The notes under the pieces: generated by a model
Seen by the model: only the letters and a program-made list of their open reading frames with translations
Told to the model about the DNA's origin: nothing
Database searches by the model: none
DNA from: Candidatus Nitrosopelagicus sp.
Lineage (GTDB): Archaea; Thermoproteota; Nitrososphaeria; Nitrososphaerales; Nitrosopumilaceae
Length of the DNA: 53,433 bases
NCBI GenBank assembly: GCA_028345965.1
Contig: JAOMEP010000007.1
Location: forward strand, 1-53,433
Direction of reading: 5' to 3'
In this document: in pieces, positions 17,996-26,293 of the stretch
How the letters are laid out: each line of letters starts with the position of its first letter
Position numbering within the stretch: position 1 is the first letter of the stretch
Translations under genes and position numbers: made by a program

Positions 17996-20041
17996 TTATT
18001 TTGTTGCAGAGGCGTGCTTCTTGCCTGAGAACACTTCTGCGAAGCCTTTCCGTGCTTCCACAATCGGCATGAATATGATGATTGCGGCTGCAGCGCTGAC
18101 CCAAGCGATTGCGATTCCTACCCATAGTCCGTAGAATCCAAAGTCGAAGACGTATCCTGAGAAGTACAATGGCATTGGCCAGAATATGATAACTATCAAA
18201 GTGAGCAAGCCTCCACCTCTAACACTGAACTTGAAGGCTTTCTTTAGTTGTGCTTCATCTTGTTCACGCTTTGCAACTTCGGTAGCAGTGATTTCGTGTT
18301 GTTCCATGTCGTCAGTGACAAGGGACATGTGTTGGTCCAATTCTTTCCAATCGTATTTCTTGTTCTGAGCCAAACTGATGACTATACAGATTAATCCTGA
18401 TGATAATATCGCAACTACATTTCCATAAAGCATTGGGAATGCACCGCCAAGTGATGCTATATCTATGACTCCATTGGCTTCAGAGGCTGCAACACTTGTC
18501 CAAGTGGTTAGTGATAGACAGACACCTATTAGTGCGCCCGCTACCGCACCGGCACGAGTTGTTCTATTCCAAATAATCGTTAACGCAATCGGGATGACAG
18601 CAGAGCCAATCAATATTCCCATTGCTAAGTATACAAATCCTAAACTAAGTCCCATTCCTAACAGTACGACCGCAAGCGCACCCATTCCAAGTCCAAACGC
18701 AACTATAACACCACGACTCACCTTCAACAGCTGTTTGCCTGTAGCCTGTGGATTCTTGTAAGTACGGTATACATCGTATGTAATCAACGAAGATACTGCG
18801 ATTAGTTCTGCAGATCCTGCTGAAGTCACAGCCATGAATAGCATGACTAGCACCATGATGGCACCTATCTCACCCATTAGCACTGATGCTGCTGCTGGGA
18901 CTACAAGTCCGAGCTGCACCTGCTCTGGAGATAGCTCAACATCTATCGCCACCGCCGTCAGTCCCATAGTAGTTGCTAGTGTAAATGGAATTGCGAACCA
19001 GCACATTCCACCAAGTAAGAAACCCTTTACTGTGGAACTTGGTTGTGCAGCAATTGCACGTTGCCAGTAAGCCTGGTCAACAAAGACAGTTCCAAAGTTT
19101 CCAACAATATTGATAACTCCAAAGATTAAGCCTCCTGCCGAAGCCATTGTAAGGTATGCACCCATAGCGTTACCATATGTGCTTGGATCACCTTCAACTG
19201 CTCCGCCTTCAGCGAAGGTTGGCGATATCACCGGATTAAGCGAAGCTGCCTCCACCAGTTTGTTATACATTCCTTCGACACCACCAGTGATTGGACTGAT
19301 GAAGAATACCATCGCAACGAATGTTAGAATTACTATAAAGATAATGACCGTGTGCATGTAATCCGCTACAAACGTAGCCTTGAGACCACCTACAAGTGTG
19401 TAAATCATGACACCGACTGGGATTAAGAATGCTGCTAGAGAAATGTCCATACCGGTAAGTCCGTTAACTACGGCTGCTCCTCCAAGTAGAAGCATACCAG
19501 TTACAATCATGTTACATGTTAATGCGAAACCTAGGAAAACTTTGTGAGTACCAGCGCCGAATCTTGCTCTGATAATTTCTAAGAATGTGTGTGCGTTTGG
19601 TGCCTTTCGTTTTAGTTCAATGGCTAGAATTCCGAACAAAAGTACCTGAATTGATGCTCCTGCCGCATACCAGAAAGGACCACTTACACCGTAAAGATAC
19701 GCTACAGTTGAGGATTGAAGCAGTGTGGCAGCCCAAGTCCATGCTGACACGATTGCAGCCGCAGTTAGACCAGTTTTAATGATTCTTCCTGCAGTATTGA
19801 ATCCTTCAGAACTTTGCATGTTTCCAAGGTATTTTTCTTCAATCTTAATCTCGGCAGATATGATTCCGGCAAAGACCATTCCAAGACCAACAACAATAAA
19901 CCAACCGACGGATTCGTCTAATACTTCTCCAAGTACGAATTCCCCTTCAATGGCACCGGCGGCGTCTGCGCTTTGAATTAACCCCATTGATGCGATCGAC
20001 ATAAGAAATACCGACAGCATTGCCATAGAGCCAATTTTCAT
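17996..20041 (-). CDS. sodium:solute symporter, probable urea transporter
   Basis: This 681-residue SSS-family (DUR3-like) symporter has about 14-15 hydrophobic helices. The conserved core includes SAWTWAATLLQSSTVAYLYG, ANAHTFLEIIRARFG-type loop residues, GLKATFVADYMHT, NIVGNFGTVFVDQAYWQRAIAA and AGSAELIAVSS. These match urea/sodium symporters of ammonia oxidisers more closely than proline or pantothenate permeases. An N-terminal stretch ending SADA resembles an extra signal-like helix. Its codons are visibly richer in G and C than those of neighbours, including its paralogue at 20200-22503. The start is ATG 20041 with a TATA box about 24 bp upstream and a palindrome just beyond it. Confidence 0.88.
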   Translation of the reverse strand: MKIGSMAMLSVFLMSIASMGLIQSADAAGAIEGEFVLGEVLDESVGWFIVVGLGMVFAGIISAEIKIEEKYLGNMQSSEGFNTAGRIIKTGLTAAAIVSAWTWAATLLQSSTVAYLYGVSGPFWYAAGASIQVLLFGILAIELKRKAPNAHTFLEIIRARFGAGTHKVFLGFALTCNMIVTGMLLLGGAAVVNGLTGMDISLAAFLIPVGVMIYTLVGGLKATFVADYMHTVIIFIVILTFVAMVFFISPITGGVEGMYNKLVEAASLNPVISPTFAEGGAVEGDPSTYGNAMGAYLTMASAGGLIFGVINIVGNFGTVFVDQAYWQRAIAAQPSSTVKGFLLGGMCWFAIPFTLATTMGLTAVAIDVELSPEQVQLGLVVPAAASVLMGEIGAIMVLVMLFMAVTSAGSAELIAVSSLITYDVYRTYKNPQATGKQLLKVSRGVIVAFGLGMGALAVVLLGMGLSLGFVYLAMGILIGSAVIPIALTIIWNRTTRAGAVAGALIGVCLSLTTWTSVAASEANGVIDIASLGGAFPMLYGNVVAILSSGLICIVISLAQNKKYDWKELDQHMSLVTDDMEQHEITATEVAKREQDEAQLKKAFKFSVRGGGLLTLIVIIFWPMPLYFSGYVFDFGFYGLWVGIAIAWVSAAAAIIIFMPIVEARKGFAEVFSGKKHASATK

Positions 20042-20061
20042 AGATGTTTTCAGAACTTTTT

Positions 20062-20087
20062 GTTATATATCAATTCCAAGAATTGAT
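20062..20087 (-). promoter_or_regulatory. TATA box and perfect palindrome upstream of urea symporter
   Basis: Reading on the minus strand, TATATAAC (20062-20069) is about 24 bp before the ATG at 20041. Directly upstream is ATCAATTC-TTG-GAATTGAT (20069-20087), an 8-bp perfect inverted repeat with a 3-bp spacer that overlaps the BRE position. This placement is expected for an operator of a dimeric archaeal regulator such as an Lrp- or XRE-type protein. Confidence 0.6.
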
Positions 20088-20136
20088 AATATGACACTTT
20101 AGATTTCAAGTTCTGCGGCAGTTATATTCTAACAGT

Positions 20137-20144
20137 CGACGTCG
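20137..20144. promoter_or_regulatory. CGACGTCG palindrome in transporter intergenic region
   Basis: An 8-bp palindrome, CGACGTCG, stands out in otherwise AT-rich intergenic DNA between the two symporter genes and sits about 70 bp upstream of the first symporter's TATA box. It may be a protein-binding site; no regulator can be named. Confidence 0.25.
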
Positions 20145-20164
20145 GCTTAAAATTTATTATTTAT

Positions 20165-20173
20165 AAAAAAATA
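20165..20173 (-). terminator. T-run terminator after second symporter
   Basis: About 30 nt past the stop at 20200, the minus strand reads CTATTTTTTTATAAATAAT, a T-rich stretch of the kind that terminates archaeal transcription without a hairpin. No other terminator-like element lies before the next gene. Confidence 0.4.
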
Positions 20174-20199
20174 GTTTTGTGTTTGTTATATGCAAACCA

Positions 20200-22503
20200 C
20201 TAGACTAACACAATTGGTTTTGAGCTTAGAGTAAGTAACTTAGAAGTGACATGTCCCAAATCAGAATCAGTATCACTTAGACCCTTACGACCCATTACAA
20301 TTGTATCAACATTTAGTGAAGTTGCAAGTTCGGATATCTTTTTTGCAGGATCACCTAGCTTGACAATTCGTTCATAGTTTTTCAATTTGCTTGGAAGTAA
20401 AATTCCCAAAAGCATTTTTCGTCCATCTTGTTCCATCTTTAATGTCATTTCTTCATCCATGGATTCATCATCATCAGTCCACTCTATTATATGAGCAAGG
20501 TAAACTTTGATGTTGGAAGATTCCTTCATTACATAATTTACATAATTCAATGACCGCATGGATGAGACAGAGCCATCTACAGCGACAAGAATTTTTTGGG
20601 CAATTTCATTTCCAGAAAGATCATTACCATATTTGTCAGATTTTTTAGGTTTTGAAGAAATGACTATATTTTTCAAAACATGGGCAATTCCAGATCTTGA
20701 TTGTATTATAGGTAAAGCCCAAACTAAAGACCCAGCAGTTGCAGCCCACAATATGGCAACCCAGATCCAAACATGATAAACAGTTTCAGTAAAAACATAA
20801 TTTGATAAAAATAATGGAATTGGCCATACTACGACAAGAATCAAAGTTAGTGTCAAACCATACCTCATACTAAATTTAGATGCATTTTTGAGAGATTCCT
20901 CATTTGTTTCTTTTTCCAGGCGTTTTCTAATTTGCTCATCAACTACAAAAATTTCATGTTTTAGTTTAGAGAAATTAAAGTTCTCAGGTCGGAATAAACT
21001 TCCGATTACAGTGATTATGAGGCTGGTCAAAATTGATGCAAGATTTCCTGCCAATAATGCAAACATGTTAGAAGTAGATGCAAGAGAAATTTCTCCAGAG
21101 GTTGCATATGCATATCCAAGCCAAACTGTAACTCCACATCCAAGACCGATTATCGAAGCGATTGTTGCAGCATATCTATTGGTGTCTTTCCATAAAATTG
21201 CAAGTGAAATTGGTGCAACTGCAGAACCTATCAAAACACCCATTGCAAGATAGACGTATTGCAAGCTTACTCCAAACTGGAATAACATAGATGCCAAAGC
21301 ACCCATTCCAAGTCCAAATCCAAGTATAGCATATCTCGAAATTCTCATTAATTGCCTTCCGGTGGATGAAGGTTTGATGTATGTTCGAAATACATCATAA
21401 GTTACAAGAGAGGATACAGAGATTAATTGTGCAGAACCTGCAGCAGTTACAGCGGTGAATAAAACAGTAAGCATTAGAATTGCGCCGATGTCGCCTAAAA
21501 GATGTGCAGCTGCCAATGGAGCAACCAATCCGGAGCTAATTTCAAGAGGAGTTAATTCAAGATTTACCGCAACTGCAGCTAATCCTAAAGTTGTTGCAAG
21601 TGCAAAAGGAATGGCAAACCACGCCAATCCTCCTACTAAAAATCCAGGAACTACAGAACGAGGACGAGATGCAATTGCACGTTGCCAGTAGGACTGATCA
21701 ACAAAAACAGTACCAAAGTTTCCCACAATATTGATAACTCCAAAAATTAATGCCCCAACTGATGCAAGTGTTAAAAATGAACCAGCTGCATTTCCTTCAA
21801 CAGGATACATTGCAGCAGCGTTAGATAATTTTTCAAACATTCCAGAGATTCCACCAATATCAGGATTGACGAAATATATTGCAGATGTGAAAATCAAAAC
21901 GACCACAAAGATGAATGCTGTATTGAAATATTCTGCAAGAAATGTTGCTTTTAGACCACCAAACAAAGTATACGCAATTACACCTACAGGAATCAAAAAT
22001 GCAGCAATGTAGACATTAATTCCAGTTAGTGCATTTACAACAGCCGCACCGCCCAAAACCAACATTGCAGTTACTATGATATTTGTAAGAAATGCAAAAC
22101 TAAGAAATACCTTATGTGAGGATTTACCAAATCTTGAATTTATCATTTCAGGAAAAGTGTGAGACATAGGAGATTTTCGTTTTAATTCAATTGCCAATAT
22201 GGCAAATAATACAACCTGGATTGATGCACCAGCTGCATACCAAAAAGGACCACTTATCCCGTATTGATATGCCACAGTAGATGATTGAAGAAGAGTTGCA
22301 GCCCAAGTCCATGCAGATACAACAGAGGTAACGATTAATCCTGTTTTTACAGTTCTACCTGCAGTCGAAAACCATTCAAAAGTTTTCTTGGTTCCAAGCC
22401 ATTTTGTTTCAGCTTTAACCAAAATCAATACAACAGATGCCAGTAAAATTCCAACACCAATTAAAATTAGATAACCAATACTTTCATCAAGAATATAGGA
22501 CAA
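20200..22503 (-). CDS. sodium:solute symporter fused to universal stress domain
   Basis: This 767-residue protein pairs an SSS transporter paralogous to the previous gene (shared SAWTWAATLLQSSTVAYQYG, GLKATFLAEYFNT, NIVGNFGTVFVDQSYWQRAIA) with a C-terminal UspA-type domain from about residue 640 (KILVAVDGS at its start, VDTIVMGRKG and a GHVTSKLL-type ATP-binding loop at its end). The Usp domain would lie in the cytoplasm and could gate the transporter by ATP or energy state. The start is TTG at 22503, 25 bp from a minus-strand TTTAAATAA box, so a leaderless TTG start is likely. TAGTGCTAA lies just upstream of that box. Confidence 0.87.
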   Translation of the reverse strand: MSYILDESIGYLILIGVGILLASVVLILVKAETKWLGTKKTFEWFSTAGRTVKTGLIVTSVVSAWTWAATLLQSSTVAYQYGISGPFWYAAGASIQVVLFAILAIELKRKSPMSHTFPEMINSRFGKSSHKVFLSFAFLTNIIVTAMLVLGGAAVVNALTGINVYIAAFLIPVGVIAYTLFGGLKATFLAEYFNTAFIFVVVLIFTSAIYFVNPDIGGISGMFEKLSNAAAMYPVEGNAAGSFLTLASVGALIFGVINIVGNFGTVFVDQSYWQRAIASRPRSVVPGFLVGGLAWFAIPFALATTLGLAAVAVNLELTPLEISSGLVAPLAAAHLLGDIGAILMLTVLFTAVTAAGSAQLISVSSLVTYDVFRTYIKPSSTGRQLMRISRYAILGFGLGMGALASMLFQFGVSLQYVYLAMGVLIGSAVAPISLAILWKDTNRYAATIASIIGLGCGVTVWLGYAYATSGEISLASTSNMFALLAGNLASILTSLIITVIGSLFRPENFNFSKLKHEIFVVDEQIRKRLEKETNEESLKNASKFSMRYGLTLTLILVVVWPIPLFLSNYVFTETVYHVWIWVAILWAATAGSLVWALPIIQSRSGIAHVLKNIVISSKPKKSDKYGNDLSGNEIAQKILVAVDGSVSSMRSLNYVNYVMKESSNIKVYLAHIIEWTDDDESMDEEMTLKMEQDGRKMLLGILLPSKLKNYERIVKLGDPAKKISELATSLNVDTIVMGRKGLSDTDSDLGHVTSKLLTLSSKPIVLV

Positions 22504-22537
22504 TCACTAAACATAAAATAATAATTATTTAAACTCA

Positions 22538-22546
22538 TAGTGCTAA
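22538..22546. promoter_or_regulatory. TAGTGCTAA site upstream of symporter-Usp gene
   Basis: This exact copy of the recurrent nonamer lies a few bases upstream of the minus-strand AT box of the 22503 gene and about 35 bp upstream of the AT box of the Lrp-type gene at 22600. It could therefore serve either direction. Confidence 0.45.
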
Positions 22547-22599
22547 TTTAGGCGTGAGTTATTGAAACCCTTACATATTCTGACGAGCATACATGATTA

Positions 22600-23133
22600 A
22601 TGACAGACGAAATTGATGAATTAATAATTTCAGCCTTATCAAAAGACTCCAGACAAGATTCCGCAGAAATTTGGGATTTTCTAAGAGGTTTTGGGCATGA
22701 CGTAGCCCCCGAGGAAATTGAATCAAGAATTTCAAAACTATCTCAAGAAGGAGTGATCACAGGATATTCGATTACAATAGACCCAAAAAAACTACCAAAG
22801 CGAATAATCAGAACTACCCTAATCACATTCAAAGTGTCTCAATCACTTCGTAAAAGAACAGAAAGTTTGAAAAAATATCTAAAAGATGCTCCATTTGTAA
22901 TTTTTTCAGGAAGTACAAAAGGAGGATTAGATTGGATTACAATTAGATCATTCCCGTCGGTAGAAATTGCAGATGAAGAAACCGATATTTTCAGAAATTT
23001 GTTTGGAGATATTATTCAGACATACCAGGTTTATGATTTTGCACCAACAAAAGAGGTATCATTACACGCCCTATCATATACAGAAAAGGAACACAAAGAA
23101 TTTCTTAAAGAATGGATGCCACCATTTCTATAA
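22600..23133 (+). CDS. Lrp/AsnC-type transcriptional regulator
   Basis: This 177-residue protein has an N-terminal winged helix (DELIISALSKDSRQDSAEIW, then IESRISKLSQEGVITGYSITIDPKKL, the typical Lrp junction) and a C-terminal RAM-like ligand domain. TATA-like TTACATATTC lies about 24 bp upstream of the ATG, so the mRNA is probably leaderless. It diverges from the symporter-Usp gene, a common arrangement for a local regulator, and it converges with the ParB-like gene with adjoining stops. It is a candidate regulator of urea uptake by position only. Confidence 0.82.
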   Translation: MTDEIDELIISALSKDSRQDSAEIWDFLRGFGHDVAPEEIESRISKLSQEGVITGYSITIDPKKLPKRIIRTTLITFKVSQSLRKRTESLKKYLKDAPFVIFSGSTKGGLDWITIRSFPSVEIADEETDIFRNLFGDIIQTYQVYDFAPTKEVSLHALSYTEKEHKEFLKEWMPPFL

Positions 23134-23997
23134 TCATAATTTTAGAGTTTTCTTTAAAGTGACCCTTTCAAAATGAATTGTTTCATCCAACAATTCATGT
23201 AATTTGTAACGTAAATCCATCATGTATGTAACTACTTCACGTCTAACCTTTGGGTCAGAAATAGTTTGAGCTTCATTTGCTACAGAATCAATTCGTGATA
23301 GAGCCATTTTTAGACCAAGTTTTGTTTTTTTGGTAATTCTATGGGATTGTTCAGCTTTGGTTGTCCGAGGATCGTCATCTTTTTTTACTTTTGATTTCTT
23401 TATTGAACGAATCTGTTTTACTGTCAAGTGATCATCATAAATTCTCTGAGCCATTTCAGCTTGTTCTTCAGATGGAACACCTAGTAATTCGAGACTTTGG
23501 CTGACCGAAAGGGCATTTTGGATTAACTGCTTTTTTGCCTCAGATGGTAATTTCAAAAGTTGAATTCTATGCGATACATATTCTTCACTTTTTTCAATTT
23601 TACTTGCTAGTTCAGATACACCGCCCCATCCAAAATCATCAACATATTTTTTGAATGCTTCTGCCTCTTCAAGTGCATTAAGTGATTTACGCTGAATATT
23701 CTCGGTTAATTGTATCTCATAGGTTTGTTTATCACTTAATTCTCTGATTTTTGACTGAATGTGGCGCCATCTCAAAGAACGGCATGCCTCAAATCTTCGA
23801 TAGCCAGCAACAATTTCAAATCCTAATGCGACAGGTCTAACCAATATTGGCTGTAACAAACCATGTTCTGTGATACTTTTTACAAGTGAGCGGAATTCAG
23901 GGTCATTTTTGTCAATTTTATGCCTAACCTCAAATGGAGAATGCTTAATCATACGCATCTCAATTGGCTCAATAATACTAGAATCAAAATGTTCCAT
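23134..23997 (-). CDS. ParB-like DNA-binding protein
   Basis: This 287-residue protein has an N-terminal ParB/Srx-type domain (HGLLQPILVRPVALGFEIVAGYRRFEACRSL, in line with the ParB box GERR/GYRR) and a central helix-turn-helix (GWGGVSELASKIEKSEEYVSHRIQLLKLP). The C-terminal third is helical and highly charged. Bacterial and plasmid ParB proteins load at parS sites and use a CTP-binding clamp; here GYRRFEA retains the key arginines. No ParA gene is nearby. A TAGTGCTAA copy lies 8 bp before its ATG. Either chromosome organisation or gene regulation is possible. Confidence 0.85.
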   Translation of the reverse strand: MEHFDSSIIEPIEMRMIKHSPFEVRHKIDKNDPEFRSLVKSITEHGLLQPILVRPVALGFEIVAGYRRFEACRSLRWRHIQSKIRELSDKQTYEIQLTENIQRKSLNALEEAEAFKKYVDDFGWGGVSELASKIEKSEEYVSHRIQLLKLPSEAKKQLIQNALSVSQSLELLGVPSEEQAEMAQRIYDDHLTVKQIRSIKKSKVKKDDDPRTTKAEQSHRITKKTKLGLKMALSRIDSVANEAQTISDPKVRREVVTYMMDLRYKLHELLDETIHFERVTLKKTLKL

Positions 23998-24004
23998 GGT
24001 GGAA

Positions 24005-24013
24005 TAGTGCTAA
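24005..24013. promoter_or_regulatory. TAGTGCTAA site at ParB-like gene start
   Basis: This exact copy of the nonamer lies 7 bp upstream of the ParB-like gene's ATG, almost the same spacing as at ureE (6 bp). It would overlap the transcription start if the transcript is leaderless. Confidence 0.45.
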
Positions 24014-24115
24014 CATGAACTACTTAGACTTGTTGTTTTTCTAAGATCTTAGAATAATATCCACTATGAAAAAAAAGGCATTTTGGTTAAATTTAGTATA
24101 TAACTAATTTCAGGT

Positions 24116-24256
24116 GTGTCTCGCTTCGAAAAAGCAACAAAACCATACGACATTCAACCAACATTATGGATGTCTATCGGATTAACAATTTTGGTAGGTT
24201 CGATAATTGGCAAACTGATAGATGCCACAGAATTCACATCTCAGTTTTTAAGATAG
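24116..24256 (+). CDS. 46-residue small membrane protein
   Basis: A GTG at 24116 opens a 46-codon frame ending with TAG at 24256. The product begins with a soluble VSRFEKATKPYDIQPTLW segment followed by one transmembrane helix (MSIGLTILVGSIIGKLI) and a short tail. TTAAATTTAG is centred about 26 bp upstream, supporting a leaderless GTG start. It fills the gap between the ParB-like gene and the next plus-strand gene. The codon pattern is coding-like. The function is unknown. Confidence 0.55.
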   Translation: MSRFEKATKPYDIQPTLWMSIGLTILVGSIIGKLIDATEFTSQFLR

Positions 24257-24273
24257 TATAATTTTATTTTAAT

Positions 24274-24837
24274 GTGGAATTAGATACAACCGATTTGAAG
24301 GTAATGGGTGCTGTGAAAAAAGGTCTCACAACATTTGGTGGGATAAAAAATGGAGTTCATTTGAAAAAGGACGAACTGGTAAAAATTTTAGATATTTTGG
24401 ATAACAGTCAATTAATCTCATCAACAACTGGAACCGGATTATTAGGGCAGAAAAAATTAATTATCAACTTAACAGACAAAGGAGAAGAAAGAATTCAAGA
24501 GTATCTAGAAATGTTACGAGTTAAGTGGAAAGAAATGATTGATTTAGCAATAGCAGGTGAAAGAGACCAACTTGATCAAATAATTGTAGATAATCCATTC
24601 ATGGTGAACATGATGGTATTTTTTGGAGTTACAGATTTGCCAACTCTGAGTAGACTAAATTTAAGATTCCTTTTGGAAGGAAAACATCTTTGTTACAAAT
24701 GTAAAAAGGAGCTAAAAGGATTGATGCAAAAATTTGCAGTATCAGATGTTAGGAAATTTAATTTCAAACTACCTCGAGGAATGACTACACGGGATGACCT
24801 GTGTGCAGATTGCTTTAACAGTCTAGGTAGATCGTGA
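24274..24837 (+). CDS. winged-helix and zinc-ribbon protein, unknown
   Basis: This 187-residue protein starts at GTG 24274; the overlapping ATG at 24272 is closed after three codons. Residues 1-75 read as a winged helix (DLKVMGAVKKGLTTFGG, ILDNSQLISSTTGTG, INLTDKGEERIQEYL). The C-terminal part carries CYKC and CADC, about 45 residues apart, forming a likely zinc site. Together these suggest a nucleic-acid binding or transcription-related role. It overlaps the next, convergent gene by 15 nt. No specific family is recognised. Confidence 0.75.
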   Translation: MELDTTDLKVMGAVKKGLTTFGGIKNGVHLKKDELVKILDILDNSQLISSTTGTGLLGQKKLIINLTDKGEERIQEYLEMLRVKWKEMIDLAIAGERDQLDQIIVDNPFMVNMMVFFGVTDLPTLSRLNLRFLLEGKHLCYKCKKELKGLMQKFAVSDVRKFNFKLPRGMTTRDDLCADCFNSLGRS

Positions 24838-25077
24838 CATTCTTTTCTTAACTACCTGAAGTACAATTCTTGCAATAATTATACCGATTACAATAATTAT
24901 AGCGTACGTCCAAATATCAGCTAAATCTTGATCTTCCTGTTGTGCCTCATCTAGAGGTTTTGAATCAAATTGAGCACCAGGAGCGAATACGTCCTTATCC
25001 ATTACAGTCTCAGCAAAAGCAACACTAGGTACAATTGTAACTACCATGACAAATAATATAATTAAAAATAGATTCAA
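24823..25077 (-). CDS. small exported/membrane protein, two hydrophobic segments
   Basis: This 84-residue protein has an N-terminal signal-like segment ending SVAFAE, a short acidic region (DEAQQEDQDLAD), a transmembrane helix (IWTYAIIIVIGIIIARIVL) and a basic C-terminus (KKRMSRS). The topology would put the middle outside and the tail in the cytoplasm. The start appears to be TTG 25077; a minus-strand GTTAAAT box about 27 bp upstream supports it over the internal ATG at 25047. The function is unknown. Confidence 0.6.
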   Translation of the reverse strand: MNLFLIILFVMVVTIVPSVAFAETVMDKDVFAPGAQFDSKPLDEAQQEDQDLADIWTYAIIIVIGIIIARIVLQVVKKRMSRST

Positions 25078-25118
25078 GTGACTTTTTTGGTGATTTGGGG
25101 GATTTAACGATTTGTGAA

Positions 25119-25205
25119 TTAACCTAAAAAGTTGGTTACACCTAGAAAGAGACCAATGATGCTGATTAATACAACTACGACTCCCATTACCTGTTTGTCA
25201 TTCAT
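25119..25205 (-). CDS. 28-residue single-helix membrane microprotein
   Basis: The ATG at 25205 (minus) opens 28 codons ending in TAA at 25119. The product is MNDKQ followed by one hydrophobic helix rich in V, I and L ending VTNFLG. A minus-strand TGTTAAATTGG box lies about 28 bp upstream. It stands between two genes on the same strand, with its own promoter-like element, and no overlapping gene explains it. The function is unknown. Confidence 0.5.
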   Translation of the reverse strand: MNDKQVMGVVVVLISIIGLFLGVTNFLG

Positions 25206-25262
25206 AATAATTGTAAAAAAATGACCAATTTAACAATTCAGGGTGTTCGAATTTATTGAAAA

Positions 25263-25868
25263 TTAATTGAATTTGTTTTCAAAGACTACTTTATCTAATG
25301 ATAATTGTCCACCACGTTCTGCTGCAGGGGAAGCAGCCTTTCCGACAACAATCATCATCACAATTATGTGTTCATCAGGAAGATTGATGATTTTTGCTAT
25401 CTCATCATATTCAAAACCAACCATAGGGCAAGAATCAAGACCCATTTGTTTTGCAGCAAGCATTATGGTTTGTGCTGCAAATCCACAAGAACGCATTGCC
25501 TCATCTCTTCTATTTTGAGGACTTTCAGAATATTTTTTGTGCATTGCATCTCGAACATGTTCTTGTTTTTCAAGAGGATGATTCTTCCAATATCTCATAG
25601 GATCGTCTTTCCATGCATCCATATTTCCACATAGTAAGATGACAAGTGACCCATCTAGCGGTTGAGCTTGATTTCGAGCAGCGACATGAATTTTTTCTTT
25701 TACTGCTTGATCGGTTATGGTGACAAACCGCCAGTTTTGTTGATTGTAGCTGGTAGGAGAAAGTATTGTTAACTCCATCAATGATTTTACCTGTTCAGGA
25801 CTCATTTTGTAGGTGTTATCGAATTTTTTTATTGCACGTCTTGTTTTAATTGCATCAAAAGTATCCAT
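25263..25868 (-). CDS. nitroreductase family FMN oxidoreductase
   Basis: This 201-residue protein has the nitroreductase fold. The N-terminal IKTRRAIKKFD motif and LSPTSYNQQNWRF provide FMN phosphate and ring contacts, and AAQTIMLAAKQMGLDSCPMVGF and the IIVMMIVVGKA segment complete the core. These enzymes use NAD(P)H to reduce nitro compounds, quinones or flavins; the natural substrate here is unknown. It is 26 nt downstream of the methylmalonyl-CoA epimerase on the same strand, so it may be the last gene of that unit. Confidence 0.88.
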   Translation of the reverse strand: MDTFDAIKTRRAIKKFDNTYKMSPEQVKSLMELTILSPTSYNQQNWRFVTITDQAVKEKIHVAARNQAQPLDGSLVILLCGNMDAWKDDPMRYWKNHPLEKQEHVRDAMHKKYSESPQNRRDEAMRSCGFAAQTIMLAAKQMGLDSCPMVGFEYDEIAKIINLPDEHIIVMMIVVGKAASPAAERGGQLSLDKVVFENKFN

Positions 25869-25894
25869 TTTCTATATCAATTCCATTTTTTAAT

Positions 25895-26293
25895 TTATTT
25901 TTCAGGATGAGAACATAATTCAGTCAGTACCCCCTCTAAGGATTTTGGGTGAATGAATGTGACTTTAGTTCCAGCAGAGCCAGGACGAACCTTTCCCAAA
26001 AATTGTACTCCACAACCTTCCATTCTTTCTACCTCACCTTCAATGTTATCAGTTTCTAATGCCATGTGGTGTAGACCTGGACCTTTTTTATCAAGAAATT
26101 TTTTAATTGGACTATCATCTTTGGTTGGTTGCATCAACTCAATTCTTCCATTTTCCATAGAAATTATTGCAACCTTTACTCCTTCAGATTCTACTGTTTC
26201 AAATTCTATTTCATCAATACCAAGTGCTTTTTGATAGACCTTAGCTGACTCCTCTACATTGTTTACCGCAATCGCGATGTGATCAATTTTCAT
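25895..26293 (-). CDS. mce: methylmalonyl-CoA epimerase
   Basis: This 132-residue vicinal-oxygen-chelate protein has metal ligands recognisable in DHIAIAVNN (His), GPGLHHMALETDN (His) and the C-terminal LTELC (Glu). It interconverts (S)- and (R)-methylmalonyl-CoA between the carboxylase and the mutase. Its ATG begins directly after the mutase stop with no gap, giving a meaB-mcmA-mce order. In thaumarchaea this step belongs to the 3-hydroxypropionate/4-hydroxybutyrate CO2-fixation cycle. Confidence 0.93.
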   Translation of the reverse strand: MKIDHIAIAVNNVEESAKVYQKALGIDEIEFETVESEGVKVAIISMENGRIELMQPTKDDSPIKKFLDKKGPGLHHMALETDNIEGEVERMEGCGVQFLGKVRPGSAGTKVTFIHPKSLEGVLTELCSHPEK

